A stretch of 64,000 nucleotides of DNA from Mesorhizobium sp. (GTDB taxonomy: Bacteria; Pseudomonadota; Alphaproteobacteria; Rhizobiales; Rhizobiaceae). Of the stretch, positions 26,910-36,348 are shown piece after piece. Both the position numbers and the translations under genes were made by a program. The DNA is taken from assembly GCF_017306585.1 (NCBI RefSeq), contig NZ_JAFKIC010000112.1:1-64000 (forward strand), in the 5' to 3' direction. Numbering within the stretch: the stretch's first letter is position 1; every line of letters begins with the position of its first letter. Below the pieces are notes generated by a model. That model searched no databases. It saw only the letters and a program-made list of their open reading frames with translations, and was not told where the DNA came from.

Positions 26910-29495
26910 TCAGGGGAACACGTTCACCTTGCTGACGCTCACCTGGGCCGATCCCTGGTTGTTGTGGCGGTAGAAGAAGTCGTAGATGCCAGGCAACCCG
27001 ACCACGGCATCGTTGACATAGACATAGAGCTCGCCCGACGTCTTGGGCTTGATTTCGGCGGCGAGCTTCATGTTCGCGCATTGGCCGGGGATCACCGGCT
27101 CGACGGCATTGAGGACATATTCGTCATTGCCGAACCGGCCGACGCGCGCGATCGGCTTGAAGTAAGGCTCCGCCCACCAGCGCTTCATCAGCGTCGCCAG
27201 ATAATGGGCCACACTGCTCTCCTGGACGCCACGCGTATCCGCGCACAGGGCGCCGTCCTTCCAGGCGTCGGTGATCGAAATCTCGACCTTGTAGCGGACG
27301 CCCTGCTGCAGCCAGTTGCCGGTGTCGCCGCACATATCGGCGGTGTTGAGGACGTAGGGCGTTCCCGTCAGCCTTTCGGCACCGGTCGGATTTGTCGAGG
27401 CGGGTTCGGCACAGAAGGCCCCCATCGAATCCGCGACCTCGAACGTGGTCTTGTTGGCACCGAACAGCAGAAGAGCCGCCGACAGGGCCAGGAACACCGC
27501 CGGCAGCACATATTCCCGCAAATGTTCATAGACCGAGTTTGCGAAGCTGTTGGTCCGGATGGCGCGGGCAATGCGCAAGGATACGGGCGTTGGCGGCACG
27601 CCCGTGCGCGGCCCGCGCCGGCTGACCACCACAAAGGTGGCGAGGCAGCCGATGAAGCCTATGGCAAAGAGGCCGGCCGCATAGTTCTTGGCCAGCCCGA
27701 GCGCCAGGGCGCCGAAGCCGAGCACGACCGCCCCGATCAGCCAGGTGCGCCGATGCGCGTCGGACCGGTTGGATTGCAGCACCGCCGCCGTGCGGTCGAT
27801 CGCGACGTTCCAGGCCGATCGCGCCCGGTCGTTGATGCGCGTGCGCAACAGCCCGTTGACCCACAGCAGAACGCCCAGGATGAGCCCCAGCCCCGCCGCC
27901 AGGATCGAATGCTTGGCCATGGCGTCCACCCACGGCGCGGCAATGCCCGGCAGGAACCCGCTGACCAGGCCGATCACCGGCCCGACAAGGCCAGCGGCGG
28001 ACTGATCGAACCGGCCGGTGACGTCGAGCGTGACATAGCCGGCCAGCAGCGGAAACGCCAGCAGCAGCACGGCGATCGACAACAGGGCGTAATAAAGTCC
28101 CCTGCGCCACCACACCGTGTCGCGCATCAGCCGCATGAGTTCCAGGCGGCCGGCGGCATGCTGCGTACGGCTGCCGGCGCCATCGTCCTGAAGCAGGGCC
28201 AGCGCTTCGCGGAATTTCTTGTCCATGCCGGCCAGATTGCGTTTGCGCCCGGCCGGAAGCGGCAATTTGTCGGTGACGGCGGCCTTGCGCATCGTCATCC
28301 TGTCTTCGTCGGGCAGGCCCGTGAACGGCACCCGGGCGCCGAGCGGCGACAGCACCTCGATATGCTCCGGCAACGCGATCGGCGCGTAATCGTCGTTTCC
28401 CTTCGCCATGCGCATGATGACGCTGGCATCGACCAGTGGCGTCACGCCCTTGCCCATCAACTGCTTGGCGTCACGCGGATGGTAGCGATAGAAGACGCCG
28501 AGACCGGAACGGGAATCGTAGATGCGGCCGGCTTCGGATGCATAGTCCCAGTAGTCGGCGACCAGATCCTTCTTGAATTGCAGCCCCTGCTCGGCGGCCT
28601 CGCCGATCATCCAGCACAGCGGAATATGAGCGAGCCTGTCGTCGGGATAGCCGCCGCCGACATTGGCATGGCAGCCGGCGAACCAGACTTGCAGCAGGCG
28701 CGGATCGGCCACGTCGGCCCTTTCCAGGATAGCCGCATCCAGGACCGGGGCAGGCTCATTCCACGGGATCGGGAAGAATGTGCGCCGCTCGTCGTCGATG
28801 CTGAAGGCCTGCCGGGCACAGTCTATTCCATCGAGAAGGTCCCGCTTCTCGAATGTCATCGGCCAGACCCATTTGTTCACCGCCTTGGTCAATTCGTCGA
28901 CCGGCAGGCCGTAGGCGGCGACCGTATCCCACACACCGACGAAGGCGACGCGGATCTCCTTGGCCGAGCGAGGATCGGGCACACGCGGCTTCACCTGGCT
29001 GTAGGCACGGCTTCCGGTGATTTCATTCCACAAGTCGACCGCCCGGTCGCGCACGAAGCGGGCGAACACCACCCAGGGCAGTTTCGACCCGAAGGCCTTC
29101 GGCCGGTATGCCCGATAGGCGGCAAGCGCGTTGCGGTCGAGTTCTTCTTCCGACTTGAAGTCGACCAGCCCTTCCCTGGCGATCATGCCGACCAGCACGC
29201 GGATGGTGAAGGCGCCGCGGCTGAAGCCGAAAGCGAATATCCGGTCACCTTCCTTGTAGTTGAGGCAAAGGAACTTGTAGAGCGCGAGCACCCGCCGCTT
29301 GACGCCGAAGCCGAGCGCCAGGCCGATGATCTCGAAGGGTTTGAACTGCGATGTGCCGACGCCGTCGCTGAACACGGCGATCTGGTCACCGCCGGTCAGG
29401 TCAAGCGCCTGGTAGAGCCGCCACACATTGGTCTTGAATGCCTTGGCGGCGCTGTTGCCGGTGCCGTCGGCGAAGACGACGATATTCCTGCCCAT
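26910..29495 (-). CDS. DUF2235-domain membrane protein
   Basis: An 861-residue protein. Residues 1 to about 330 form a DUF2235 alpha/beta-hydrolase-like domain: MGRNIVVFADGTGNSAAK at the start, SDGVGTSQ, and the nucleophile elbow FGFSRGAF (G-x-S-x-G). About 455-680 contain several hydrophobic segments, predicted to be membrane helices, and the last 150 residues look extracytoplasmic, with four or more cysteines. DUF2235 occurs in some type VI secretion phospholipase effectors, but none of the secretion genes is nearby and the membrane region argues against secretion. The ribosome site GGGGGAGG precedes ATG 29495. It is convergent with the MFS gene, seven bases away. Confidence 0.85.
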   Translation of the reverse strand: MGRNIVVFADGTGNSAAKAFKTNVWRLYQALDLTGGDQIAVFSDGVGTSQFKPFEIIGLALGFGVKRRVLALYKFLCLNYKEGDRIFAFGFSRGAFTIRVLVGMIAREGLVDFKSEEELDRNALAAYRAYRPKAFGSKLPWVVFARFVRDRAVDLWNEITGSRAYSQVKPRVPDPRSAKEIRVAFVGVWDTVAAYGLPVDELTKAVNKWVWPMTFEKRDLLDGIDCARQAFSIDDERRTFFPIPWNEPAPVLDAAILERADVADPRLLQVWFAGCHANVGGGYPDDRLAHIPLCWMIGEAAEQGLQFKKDLVADYWDYASEAGRIYDSRSGLGVFYRYHPRDAKQLMGKGVTPLVDASVIMRMAKGNDDYAPIALPEHIEVLSPLGARVPFTGLPDEDRMTMRKAAVTDKLPLPAGRKRNLAGMDKKFREALALLQDDGAGSRTQHAAGRLELMRLMRDTVWWRRGLYYALLSIAVLLLAFPLLAGYVTLDVTGRFDQSAAGLVGPVIGLVSGFLPGIAAPWVDAMAKHSILAAGLGLILGVLLWVNGLLRTRINDRARSAWNVAIDRTAAVLQSNRSDAHRRTWLIGAVVLGFGALALGLAKNYAAGLFAIGFIGCLATFVVVSRRGPRTGVPPTPVSLRIARAIRTNSFANSVYEHLREYVLPAVFLALSAALLLFGANKTTFEVADSMGAFCAEPASTNPTGAERLTGTPYVLNTADMCGDTGNWLQQGVRYKVEISITDAWKDGALCADTRGVQESSVAHYLATLMKRWWAEPYFKPIARVGRFGNDEYVLNAVEPVIPGQCANMKLAAEIKPKTSGELYVYVNDAVVGLPGIYDFFYRHNNQGSAQVSVSKVNVFP

Positions 29496-29827
29496 ATCCT
29501 CCCCCTCTCAATGCTGCTCGTCGCGTGTCACTCCTGCCAGTTCATCATCCGCTCGCGCGACGGCCCGCCGCTTCTGCTTGCCGCATCTGGACCAGCAGCT
29601 TGCCTGCAATTTGTCCGATTTTCACACGAACCCCCAGTTCGTCGGCGTCACTATCCAACAACCGGAAAGGGCGCGCAAGTTGGCGGCGCAGTAAAATCGC
29701 GGCTTGACTTATGCCCGGGCAAATTCCCCGGGAATAAGATCCTGCGGGATGCTTTGCGCACTGCTTTCCGGCGCGGACGGGCGGCTGCATCCCGAAGCAA
29801 CCAGCCCCGGCCGGAGGGATTGTGCCC
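29496..29827. other. 332-bp gap with an imperfect palindrome
   Basis: No gene seen. CTTATGCCCGGG (29708-29719) and CCCGGGAATAAG (29727-29738) form an imperfect inverted repeat (one mismatch, 7-nt loop). It could terminate the autotransporter transcript (minus strand) or act as an operator for the DUF2235 gene. The region nearer 29500-29690 probably holds the DUF2235 promoter; no clear -35/-10 pair was identified. Confidence 0.4.
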
Positions 29828-32800
29828 TCAGAACCGCGTCGAGAAGCTTGCCTTGAAGGCATTTTCCATCGCGCCCGAGGCGAACTGGCCGTCATAGGTG
29901 AAGCCGAGCCGGCTTGCCCCGCCGATGGCGAGATCGACGCCGGCCTGCAGCGCCAGCGCATCCCTGGCGATCGGCACGCCTGTCACGGTGAAGTCGTTGC
30001 CGCCCGCGAACGACAGCTGCGCCGCCGGCAGGTCGGCGAAGGCATGCCGCCAACCGAGCGAGGCCCGCGCTTCCAGCGCCGAGCCGCCGAGCGTGAACGC
30101 CTGCGACACCCGGGCGCCCAATGTGGTGAAGGTGGCGTCGTTGCGGAAGCCGCCGGAAGACAGCGCCGCAGCGCCGCCATCCTCGCCGAAACCATCGGTC
30201 GAGAGATGGACATAGGCCAGCCCCGCGAACGGCTCGATCTTCATGGCGCCGACATCGAAGGCGCGCGACGCCTCGCCGAACACCTGCACGGTGCTCGCGC
30301 CATAGCTCGCCTTCAGCCGCTCGCTGAAGCCGGGAAAGGCCGGGTCGCGCGTGGTGTCGATGTCGTGATGGCTGTAGCCGGCGCCGAACTTCAGTTGCAC
30401 CGTGTCGATCATGCCGCCGCCATAGGCTGCCAGATGCACGCTCGTCACCTTTGCCGAGGAGGCGCGGGCGTCGACATCGAGCGAAGTGACGCTGATGCCG
30501 CCGAGGAAGCCGAGCGTCCAGCCATCTGCTATGGTCGCGTCCGCGCCCGCGAAGAAGGCGCCGGTGCTGGCAACGACATCGGCGGCATTGCCGTCGCTGT
30601 CCAGCGAACGGACAAGGCCCGCGCCTTGCATCCAGAAGCCTCTCGCCCCGGGATAGGCGATCGCCGCGCCGGTGCGGCCCAGCGCTGCGTCGCGAAGCAG
30701 CCGGCTTTCATCGACAAGCAGGCCGGCCGTCGCGGCATGCACCTCGCCCGAAAGCTGGTCGAAGGCGTAGCGCGCGCCGTCGGCCGAGAGCGGCGCGATG
30801 GCGTTGTAGACCGGATTGCCGGCGCCGAGCCCCTCGATGCCGCCGGCCGCCGCCTTCTGGTTCGGCGTCTGCGCGACGGACGAGAAGTCGACGGCGTTGC
30901 GCGTTAGCGTCAGCACGACATTGTTGCCATCGTCGCCGGTATAGCTGACATCGGGCGTCAGGAAGGCGTAGGTGTGGGTGATGCTGGCGAACTGGCCGGT
31001 CACGGCGCCGGCGCCCTGATTGTCGATGATGGTGTAGGTCTGGCTCGGCTGCCAGCCGGTTCCGGTCAGTTCATGCAGGGCGAGCGTGCCGCCACTGACA
31101 TCGACCGTGCCGGTCACCACCACCTTGTCGGCGCTGGTCGGATTGATCTCGACATCGAGCGTGCCGGCGAGCCTGTAATTGCCGTTGATGGTCTGCGTGC
31201 CGATCGAGGCGCCGGGGCCATGATGACCGCCGGCCTGGATCGTTACCGTGCCGCCGGCCAGCGTGCCGATCGTTCCGGTGCCGCCGAGCGTGGCGCCGCT
31301 CGCCACCACCACATCGGCCGAGCCCAGCGAGCCGTCTATCTGCAGCAAGCCCGCATTGACCGTGGTCGTGCCGAGATAGGTGTTGGCATCAGACAGGATA
31401 AGCTTGCCGGTGCCGTCCTTGGTGAAGCCGCCCTTGGCCAGCGCCCCGCCATCCGAGATGATCCCCGAAATCGTCTCGTCGAGATTGAGCGCGCCGGTCT
31501 TCAGCGTATGCGCGCCGAGCGCGATGTCGCCGGCGCCGGAGACGGAGCCCAGCGACACGCAATTGCACGCACCCGCCGCGTCGAAGGTCGAGATGTCGAG
31601 CTTGCCGCCGCTCTGGTTGATGACTTTGGCGGACGTCGAGGCATTGTCGCCCCGGAAAGCGGTGGTGCCGCCGCTCTCATTGGTGATGACCGCGCTGCCG
31701 GCGCTGCTGCCGGCCAGGAACACGGTCTTGCCATTGCCGTTGTTGGTGATGGCCGCCGTGCCCGCGCTCGACTGGTTGTCGAGCACGACCGAACCGTTCT
31801 GCGTCGAGATCGCCAGGCTGCCGGCGCTGACCGGGCCGGCGAAGCGCAGGCTGGGCTTCAGCGTTGCCGCCGGCGCGCCCGTCACCGAAACCCCTCCGGT
31901 GCCGAGCGCGCCGTTGGCCGCCGCAACGAGCTCGCCCTCCTTGATCGTCGTGCCGCCCTGGTAGGAATTGGCCGCGCCCAGTGTCAGCGTGCCGTCGCCG
32001 AGCTTGACGATGCTGCCGGTGCCGGAAATGCCGACATTGATGATGGCGTTGTTGACACTGGCGCCCGGATCGGCGGCGACGATGATTTCGGTGGCCGCCG
32101 AATTCGTCACCAGCGCGCCGCCCGCGCCCGCCGACAGCGTGTAGGTCCAGTTTGTCGGGTGCGACACGAAGCGCAGGCCCGTGAAGGTCTGCGAACCGAC
32201 CACGCTGACCGTTCCGGGCGTGCCGGCGAACACCGCTTTCTGGCTCGCCCAGGCGGCGTTGATGTTGCCGGCGGCGTTCGTCCAGTTGGTGTTGGAGCTG
32301 TTCCACGTGCCGTTGCCGCCGCTCCCGTCGGCGACGCCGCTGGGGCTCATATTGGCGCCATCCCAGTACTGTTCTCCGGCACCCGTCGCCACCAGAAGGT
32401 TGACCACGCCGCTTCCCGCCTGGATCGACCAGTCGCCCGGGTTGAAGGTCGCCGGAACGCTGCCGATAACGAGGCCATTGTTGGTCAGGGTGCCACCATA
32501 GTTGGCGATGCGGTAGGTTCCGTAGGTGAAGCTGCCCGCATCGCTCACCGAGAGCTTGCCGTCCAGCGTCAGCGCGCCGGTGACGTCGAACAGCGGCGTG
32601 GTGTTGGCCGCGCCCAGCGAGACGTTGAGATTGGAGGTGTCGTTCAGCGTCAGCGAGCTCAGCGTCAGCGTTTGCCCGGCGACGCCTTGGAGTGTACCGC
32701 CATTGGCGATCGTGGTGGCGCCGACCAAACCGGTACCGCCGAGCGTTCCGCCCGAATTGACCTGGAAGGTGCTTGGCGTCATCGTGCCGTTGACGAGCAG

Positions 32801-35239
32801 CTTGCCGGCATTGACGTTGGTGGTTCCGGAGAAGCCGCTGGTGATGCTGGTGAGGGTCAGCGTGCCCGAACCCTGCTTGGTGAAGGTGCCGGTGCCCTCC
32901 ATTCGGCCCTGATAGGTCGTGTCGGCCGTCGCGCCCGCGGTCAGGGTGCCGGTCCGGATTTCGAGCCTGCCATAGCCTGAGAGGTCGCCGACGGTCTGGT
33001 TGAACCCATTGAGGTCAAGGATACCGCCACTGCCGATGATCGCGCCCGTCGTCACCAGACGGTCGTTGCCGCCCAGGATCAGGCTGCCGATGGTCAGCTT
33101 CGTGCCGCCCGTATAGGTCTGCACGCTGTTCAGCGTCAGCGCGCTGGCGCTGTTGCCGCCCGACTTGTCGAAACTGCCCTCTCCCGAGATGACGCCGGAA
33201 TATGATGTCGTGCCGCTGGAATAGAACACCAGCCTGGTGTGGTTGATGTAGTCGCCGGTCAACGTTCCGTTGCCTTGGAAACTGCCCAGGGTGAGCTGCC
33301 CGCTATTGATTGTCGTGCCGCCGGTATAGGTGTTGGTGCCGGTCAATGTGATGTTGCTGGTGCTGTCGATGATCACTCGCCCGCTGCCGCCGATCGCGCC
33401 GGCATAGCCAAGGCCCATGTCCGCCGAACGGTTGAAGATCAGCGTGCCATTGTTGTTCACGACCCCATCGCGGATACTGCCTGTCGTGCCGCCATTGCCG
33501 AGTTGCAGGACAGCCCCGGGGCTGATGTTGGTGACTGCGGAATAAGCGTTTTCGCTGGTGAAGATGGTGGTGCCGGCAAGGATGTTGACACTGGCGGGAC
33601 CCGCCAGGGCGCCGAAGCCGGCGATGTTCGGCGCGAAGACGTAGTTGCTGGAGGTGTGATTGAAATTGATCGCCTGCGGTCCCGTGGCGGTACCGGAGAA
33701 TATCACCTGTGCCGCTTCGAGCGTTCCCGGAGCCGCTGCCGGACTGCCGGCGGCCGCGCCGATGTTGAGCGTGCCGGCAGAGCCCGCAATCGCGCCGATG
33801 CCGACGCCGCCGGTACCGCCATTGACCCTGACGACGCCGCCGTCGGCGATCGTGAGCACACCATAGCCGGAAGAGCCGACAGTCAGGCCTTGTAGAGCGT
33901 TGGACGGTGAGCCGAGCGTGTTGCTGATCGTCCACAGCGAGCCCACCCCGGTCACCGTCACGGTATCGGCCGTCGCGGTGGTGGCGTCGCCGGCGCTGGA
34001 GATCGCCGTATAGCCGGTATTGAGCTTGCCGCCACCGGAGACGGTCACGGTGGCGGTCGAATTGGCGGCATTGCCGAGATAGAGCCGGTAGGGCGTGGTG
34101 AAGCTTGAGCCGGCGCCATCGATGGTGATCGCCGCCTTGGAACCGGCCGTGTTGGCGATACGGGCATCGCCGGAGAGATAGCTGCTGGCGGTGGAATCGA
34201 TCAGCACCGTGCCGCCGGCAAGCACATTGAGTTCCGACGTCTGGCTGGTCGAGCCCATGGCCAGCGGCACGTTGTTGTAAACGCCGGTCAGCTTCCACTG
34301 CGAGCCGACGCCGGTGACGGTTACCTTGCCGTTGACGATGTTGCCGGGAGGCGTGCTCAGGATCGAATTGGCCGTGCTGGTCACTTGCCCGCCGCCCGAG
34401 ATGAGCAGGGTGCCGGTGCCGACGCCGCCCACGGACAGGTTTTCGGTCATCCACTTGGCGTTGCCCGAAACCGTCGCCGTGCCGACACCCGAGGCGTTGC
34501 CGCCGACATAGCTGAGCTTGGTGGTGGCGGTGGCATTGTCTAGCAGCTGGAAATCGCCCTTGCCGGTAACGCCTATGATGAACTGGGCGATGCCGGCATT
34601 TGTCAGGGAGAAGTCGCTGCCGCTGCCGGTGACAATCAGCTGGCCGTCGGCGAGCGCCGAGCTCTCGCCGATCATGACATTGCCGCTGGACGACAGCTTG
34701 CCGCCTGCCTCGACCCGGACCCGGCCTACGGCGCCGGCATCGGCCGAGATCGACAGGGAGGAGTTCGTCCATTGCGAGCCGGCGCCGGTGATGGTGACCG
34801 TGCCCGAGGACGACGGATTGTTGGCCACGCGCGAACGGTTGGAGGTCACCTTGCCGCCGGCCGAAATGGTGAGCACGCCGGTGCCATAGTCGCCGACAGT
34901 GAGGTAGCTGGCGCTGACCCCCAGAGTACCGGCGCCGGTGACGACAAGCGCTCCGTTCGTGCCGGCCAGGCTGCCGATGGTGATGGTGTTGGCGAGCGCC
35001 CCGGCCGTGCTGATGGTGGCGGTGTTGACGCCGGCGGTGTTGATGGTGAGATCGTCGGCGGATGTCGGCACCGAGGACGGCGTCCAGTTGCTCGCGCTTA
35101 ACCAGTTGTTCGAGGAACCGTTCCACGTCAGAGAGGCGCCCAGCGCCAGGGTTGAGCTGGAAACGAAGAGCGCCGCCAGGCCCGCGGTCAGCGCGTGCGA
35201 TACGCGGCCCCTGGAGTGACGAGGCGTTCCATTGTCCAT
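29828..35239 (-). CDS. Large autotransporter (type Va) with PATR-type repeats
   Basis: A 1,803-residue outer-membrane autotransporter. Start ATG 35239 (MDNGTPRHSRGRVSHALTAG) is chosen because GGGGAA lies upstream and a Sec signal follows (hydrophobic stretch ending TLALGASL). The passenger is a long beta-helix rich in Gly/Thr/Ser/Asn with many degenerate repeats of the type GTLTL..NTY.GGTTI..G.L (for example GTGKLILSDANTYLGTTTVN and GDGTLTLGAANSYQGGTTIK), plus four cysteines at most. The last 270 residues are an autotransporter beta-barrel (GFWMQGAGLVRSLDSDGNAA onward) ending in Phe (FKASFSTRF). Family proteins act in adhesion, aggregation or host contact; the ligand is unknown. The promoter region carries three phased GGACA elements. 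Confidence 0.93.
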   Translation of the reverse strand: MDNGTPRHSRGRVSHALTAGLAALFVSSSTLALGASLTWNGSSNNWLSASNWTPSSVPTSADDLTINTAGVNTATISTAGALANTITIGSLAGTNGALVVTGAGTLGVSASYLTVGDYGTGVLTISAGGKVTSNRSRVANNPSSSGTVTITGAGSQWTNSSLSISADAGAVGRVRVEAGGKLSSSGNVMIGESSALADGQLIVTGSGSDFSLTNAGIAQFIIGVTGKGDFQLLDNATATTKLSYVGGNASGVGTATVSGNAKWMTENLSVGGVGTGTLLISGGGQVTSTANSILSTPPGNIVNGKVTVTGVGSQWKLTGVYNNVPLAMGSTSQTSELNVLAGGTVLIDSTASSYLSGDARIANTAGSKAAITIDGAGSSFTTPYRLYLGNAANSTATVTVSGGGKLNTGYTAISSAGDATTATADTVTVTGVGSLWTISNTLGSPSNALQGLTVGSSGYGVLTIADGGVVRVNGGTGGVGIGAIAGSAGTLNIGAAAGSPAAAPGTLEAAQVIFSGTATGPQAINFNHTSSNYVFAPNIAGFGALAGPASVNILAGTTIFTSENAYSAVTNISPGAVLQLGNGGTTGSIRDGVVNNNGTLIFNRSADMGLGYAGAIGGSGRVIIDSTSNITLTGTNTYTGGTTINSGQLTLGSFQGNGTLTGDYINHTRLVFYSSGTTSYSGVISGEGSFDKSGGNSASALTLNSVQTYTGGTKLTIGSLILGGNDRLVTTGAIIGSGGILDLNGFNQTVGDLSGYGRLEIRTGTLTAGATADTTYQGRMEGTGTFTKQGSGTLTLTSITSGFSGTTNVNAGKLLVNGTMTPSTFQVNSGGTLGGTGLVGATTIANGGTLQGVAGQTLTLSSLTLNDTSNLNVSLGAANTTPLFDVTGALTLDGKLSVSDAGSFTYGTYRIANYGGTLTNNGLVIGSVPATFNPGDWSIQAGSGVVNLLVATGAGEQYWDGANMSPSGVADGSGGNGTWNSSNTNWTNAAGNINAAWASQKAVFAGTPGTVSVVGSQTFTGLRFVSHPTNWTYTLSAGAGGALVTNSAATEIIVAADPGASVNNAIINVGISGTGSIVKLGDGTLTLGAANSYQGGTTIKEGELVAAANGALGTGGVSVTGAPAATLKPSLRFAGPVSAGSLAISTQNGSVVLDNQSSAGTAAITNNGNGKTVFLAGSSAGSAVITNESGGTTAFRGDNASTSAKVINQSGGKLDISTFDAAGACNCVSLGSVSGAGDIALGAHTLKTGALNLDETISGIISDGGALAKGGFTKDGTGKLILSDANTYLGTTTVNAGLLQIDGSLGSADVVVASGATLGGTGTIGTLAGGTVTIQAGGHHGPGASIGTQTINGNYRLAGTLDVEINPTSADKVVVTGTVDVSGGTLALHELTGTGWQPSQTYTIIDNQGAGAVTGQFASITHTYAFLTPDVSYTGDDGNNVVLTLTRNAVDFSSVAQTPNQKAAAGGIEGLGAGNPVYNAIAPLSADGARYAFDQLSGEVHAATAGLLVDESRLLRDAALGRTGAAIAYPGARGFWMQGAGLVRSLDSDGNAADVVASTGAFFAGADATIADGWTLGFLGGISVTSLDVDARASSAKVTSVHLAAYGGGMIDTVQLKFGAGYSHHDIDTTRDPAFPGFSERLKASYGASTVQVFGEASRAFDVGAMKIEPFAGLAYVHLSTDGFGEDGGAAALSSGGFRNDATFTTLGARVSQAFTLGGSALEARASLGWRHAFADLPAAQLSFAGGNDFTVTGVPIARDALALQAGVDLAIGGASRLGFTYDGQFASGAMENAFKASFSTRF

Positions 35240-35370
35240 GCCGTTCCCCTGCCCTGCCGCGACATCCGCGCGGCCATCCGCTCGAACCGCAAGGATTTCC
35301 CCTGGGCGCGCCGGTCGGCGGCCCTTGCAAAAAGCTAGAGAGGCGCATGTCCGGTCGATACCGGCAGTTA

Positions 35371-35396
35371 GGGACAGATGCGGACAATTCGGGACA
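35371..35396. promoter_or_regulatory. Three GGACA hexamers at exact 10-bp spacing
   Basis: GGGACA (35371), CGGACA (35381) and GGGACA (35391) are tandem direct repeats one helical turn apart; CCGGCA at 35361 may be a decayed fourth unit. They lie about 130 bp upstream of the autotransporter start and 160 bp upstream of the DUF2270 start, in the shared divergent region. Such phasing is typical of OmpR-type response-regulator sites, but no regulator gene is adjacent, so the binding protein is inference. Confidence 0.5.
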
Positions 35397-35548
35397 TGGA
35401 GCGGCCCGAAGACACCCTGAGCCACAATGCGGACCGCTCGATCCGTGCGACCGGCCTGCGGATTGGTTCGGACTGCGAATCAGCAGGCGCCGTGACGGTC
35501 GCGAAACAAGATCGCCTTCAGCGCGTTTTATCGGGTTGGGAGGACGCC

Positions 35549-36241
35549 ATGAACGATGCGCCGGCAACCCCCGTCGGCAGAGCGCTTTCGTCAAGCGAGC
35601 TGGTTACCGTCATGTCGCATTTCCATCGCGCCGAGATTGCCCGCATGGCCGGCTGGCGCGATCGCATCGACCGCACCAGCAACTGGGCCATCACCGTCGT
35701 CGCCGCCATGCTGTCGGTTTCGCTGTCGACGGCCAGCGCTCACCATGGCGTGCTCCTGTTCGCCATGCTGCTGGTCCTGCTGCTGCTGTGGATCGAGGCG
35801 CGGCGCTATCGTTTCTTCGATGTCTACCGCGCACGCGTGCGCCAGTTCGAGCGCCACTATTTCGCGCAGATTTTTTCCCCGCAGCCGGACTTCGCGTCGG
35901 ACTGGCTGCTGGTCGTCGGCGAGAGCCTGCGCGCGCCAAAATTCCTGGTTTCGCAACGCGTCGCGCTGGCCCGCCGTTTGCGCCGCAACTACATCCACCT
36001 GATGCTGATCCTGCTGCTCGCCTGGATCCTGAAGCTGTCGACACCGAGCCTGCTTGATCAACATGCGCCGGTCGGATTCGTCGGTACGCTGCGCGAGGCC
36101 GTCGCCGCCGCCGCTTTGGGCCCGGTTCCCGGCGGGGCGATCGTCGCGCTGGTGACTGTTCTCTATGCCGGCCTGCTTGCCGCCGCCTTCCTGATGTCCG
36201 GTGACGATGGCGAACTGTCCTTCGGCGACGTCCATGTCTGA
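35549..36241 (+). CDS. DUF2270 family membrane protein
   Basis: A 230-residue protein of unknown function. ATG 35549 (MNDAPATPVGRALSSSELVT) is chosen because GGGAGG lies a few bases upstream; the frame is open to 35378 but the extra residues look non-coding. Four hydrophobic segments: two near 45-80 (around a TASAHHG loop), one near 150-165 and one near 200-220. The conserved core MSHFHRAEIARMAGWRDRIDR and WIEARRYRFFDVYRARVR fits DUF2270. It is 107 bp upstream of the antiporter and may share its transcript; a role with the antiporter is only suggested by position. Confidence 0.8.
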   Translation: MNDAPATPVGRALSSSELVTVMSHFHRAEIARMAGWRDRIDRTSNWAITVVAAMLSVSLSTASAHHGVLLFAMLLVLLLLWIEARRYRFFDVYRARVRQFERHYFAQIFSPQPDFASDWLLVVGESLRAPKFLVSQRVALARRLRRNYIHLMLILLLAWILKLSTPSLLDQHAPVGFVGTLREAVAAAALGPVPGGAIVALVTVLYAGLLAAAFLMSGDDGELSFGDVHV

Positions 36242-36348
36242 TGTCAGAGCGCGGCATCTGGCATCAACATCCGGCAACGGCAGCCTGCAACGCAAACGCC
36301 GGCCGCGCGTTGTGATGGTCAGTCCGCCGCTGCACTTTGAGGGAACCC

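Noticed and set aside
26745-29897. 1,050-residue plus-strand frame opposite the DUF2235 gene
   Set aside because: High-GC antisense shadow: no domain, no ribosome site, and the minus strand encodes a recognisable protein throughout.
30974-32980. 668-residue plus-strand frame opposite the autotransporter
   Set aside because: Arg/Ala/Gly-rich shadow of the repeat passenger; no family features.
33303-35594. 763-residue frame on the autotransporter strand in another frame
   Set aside because: Composition of frame-shifted beta-helix repeats (His/Arg/Gln-rich); the other frame has signal peptide, repeats and barrel.
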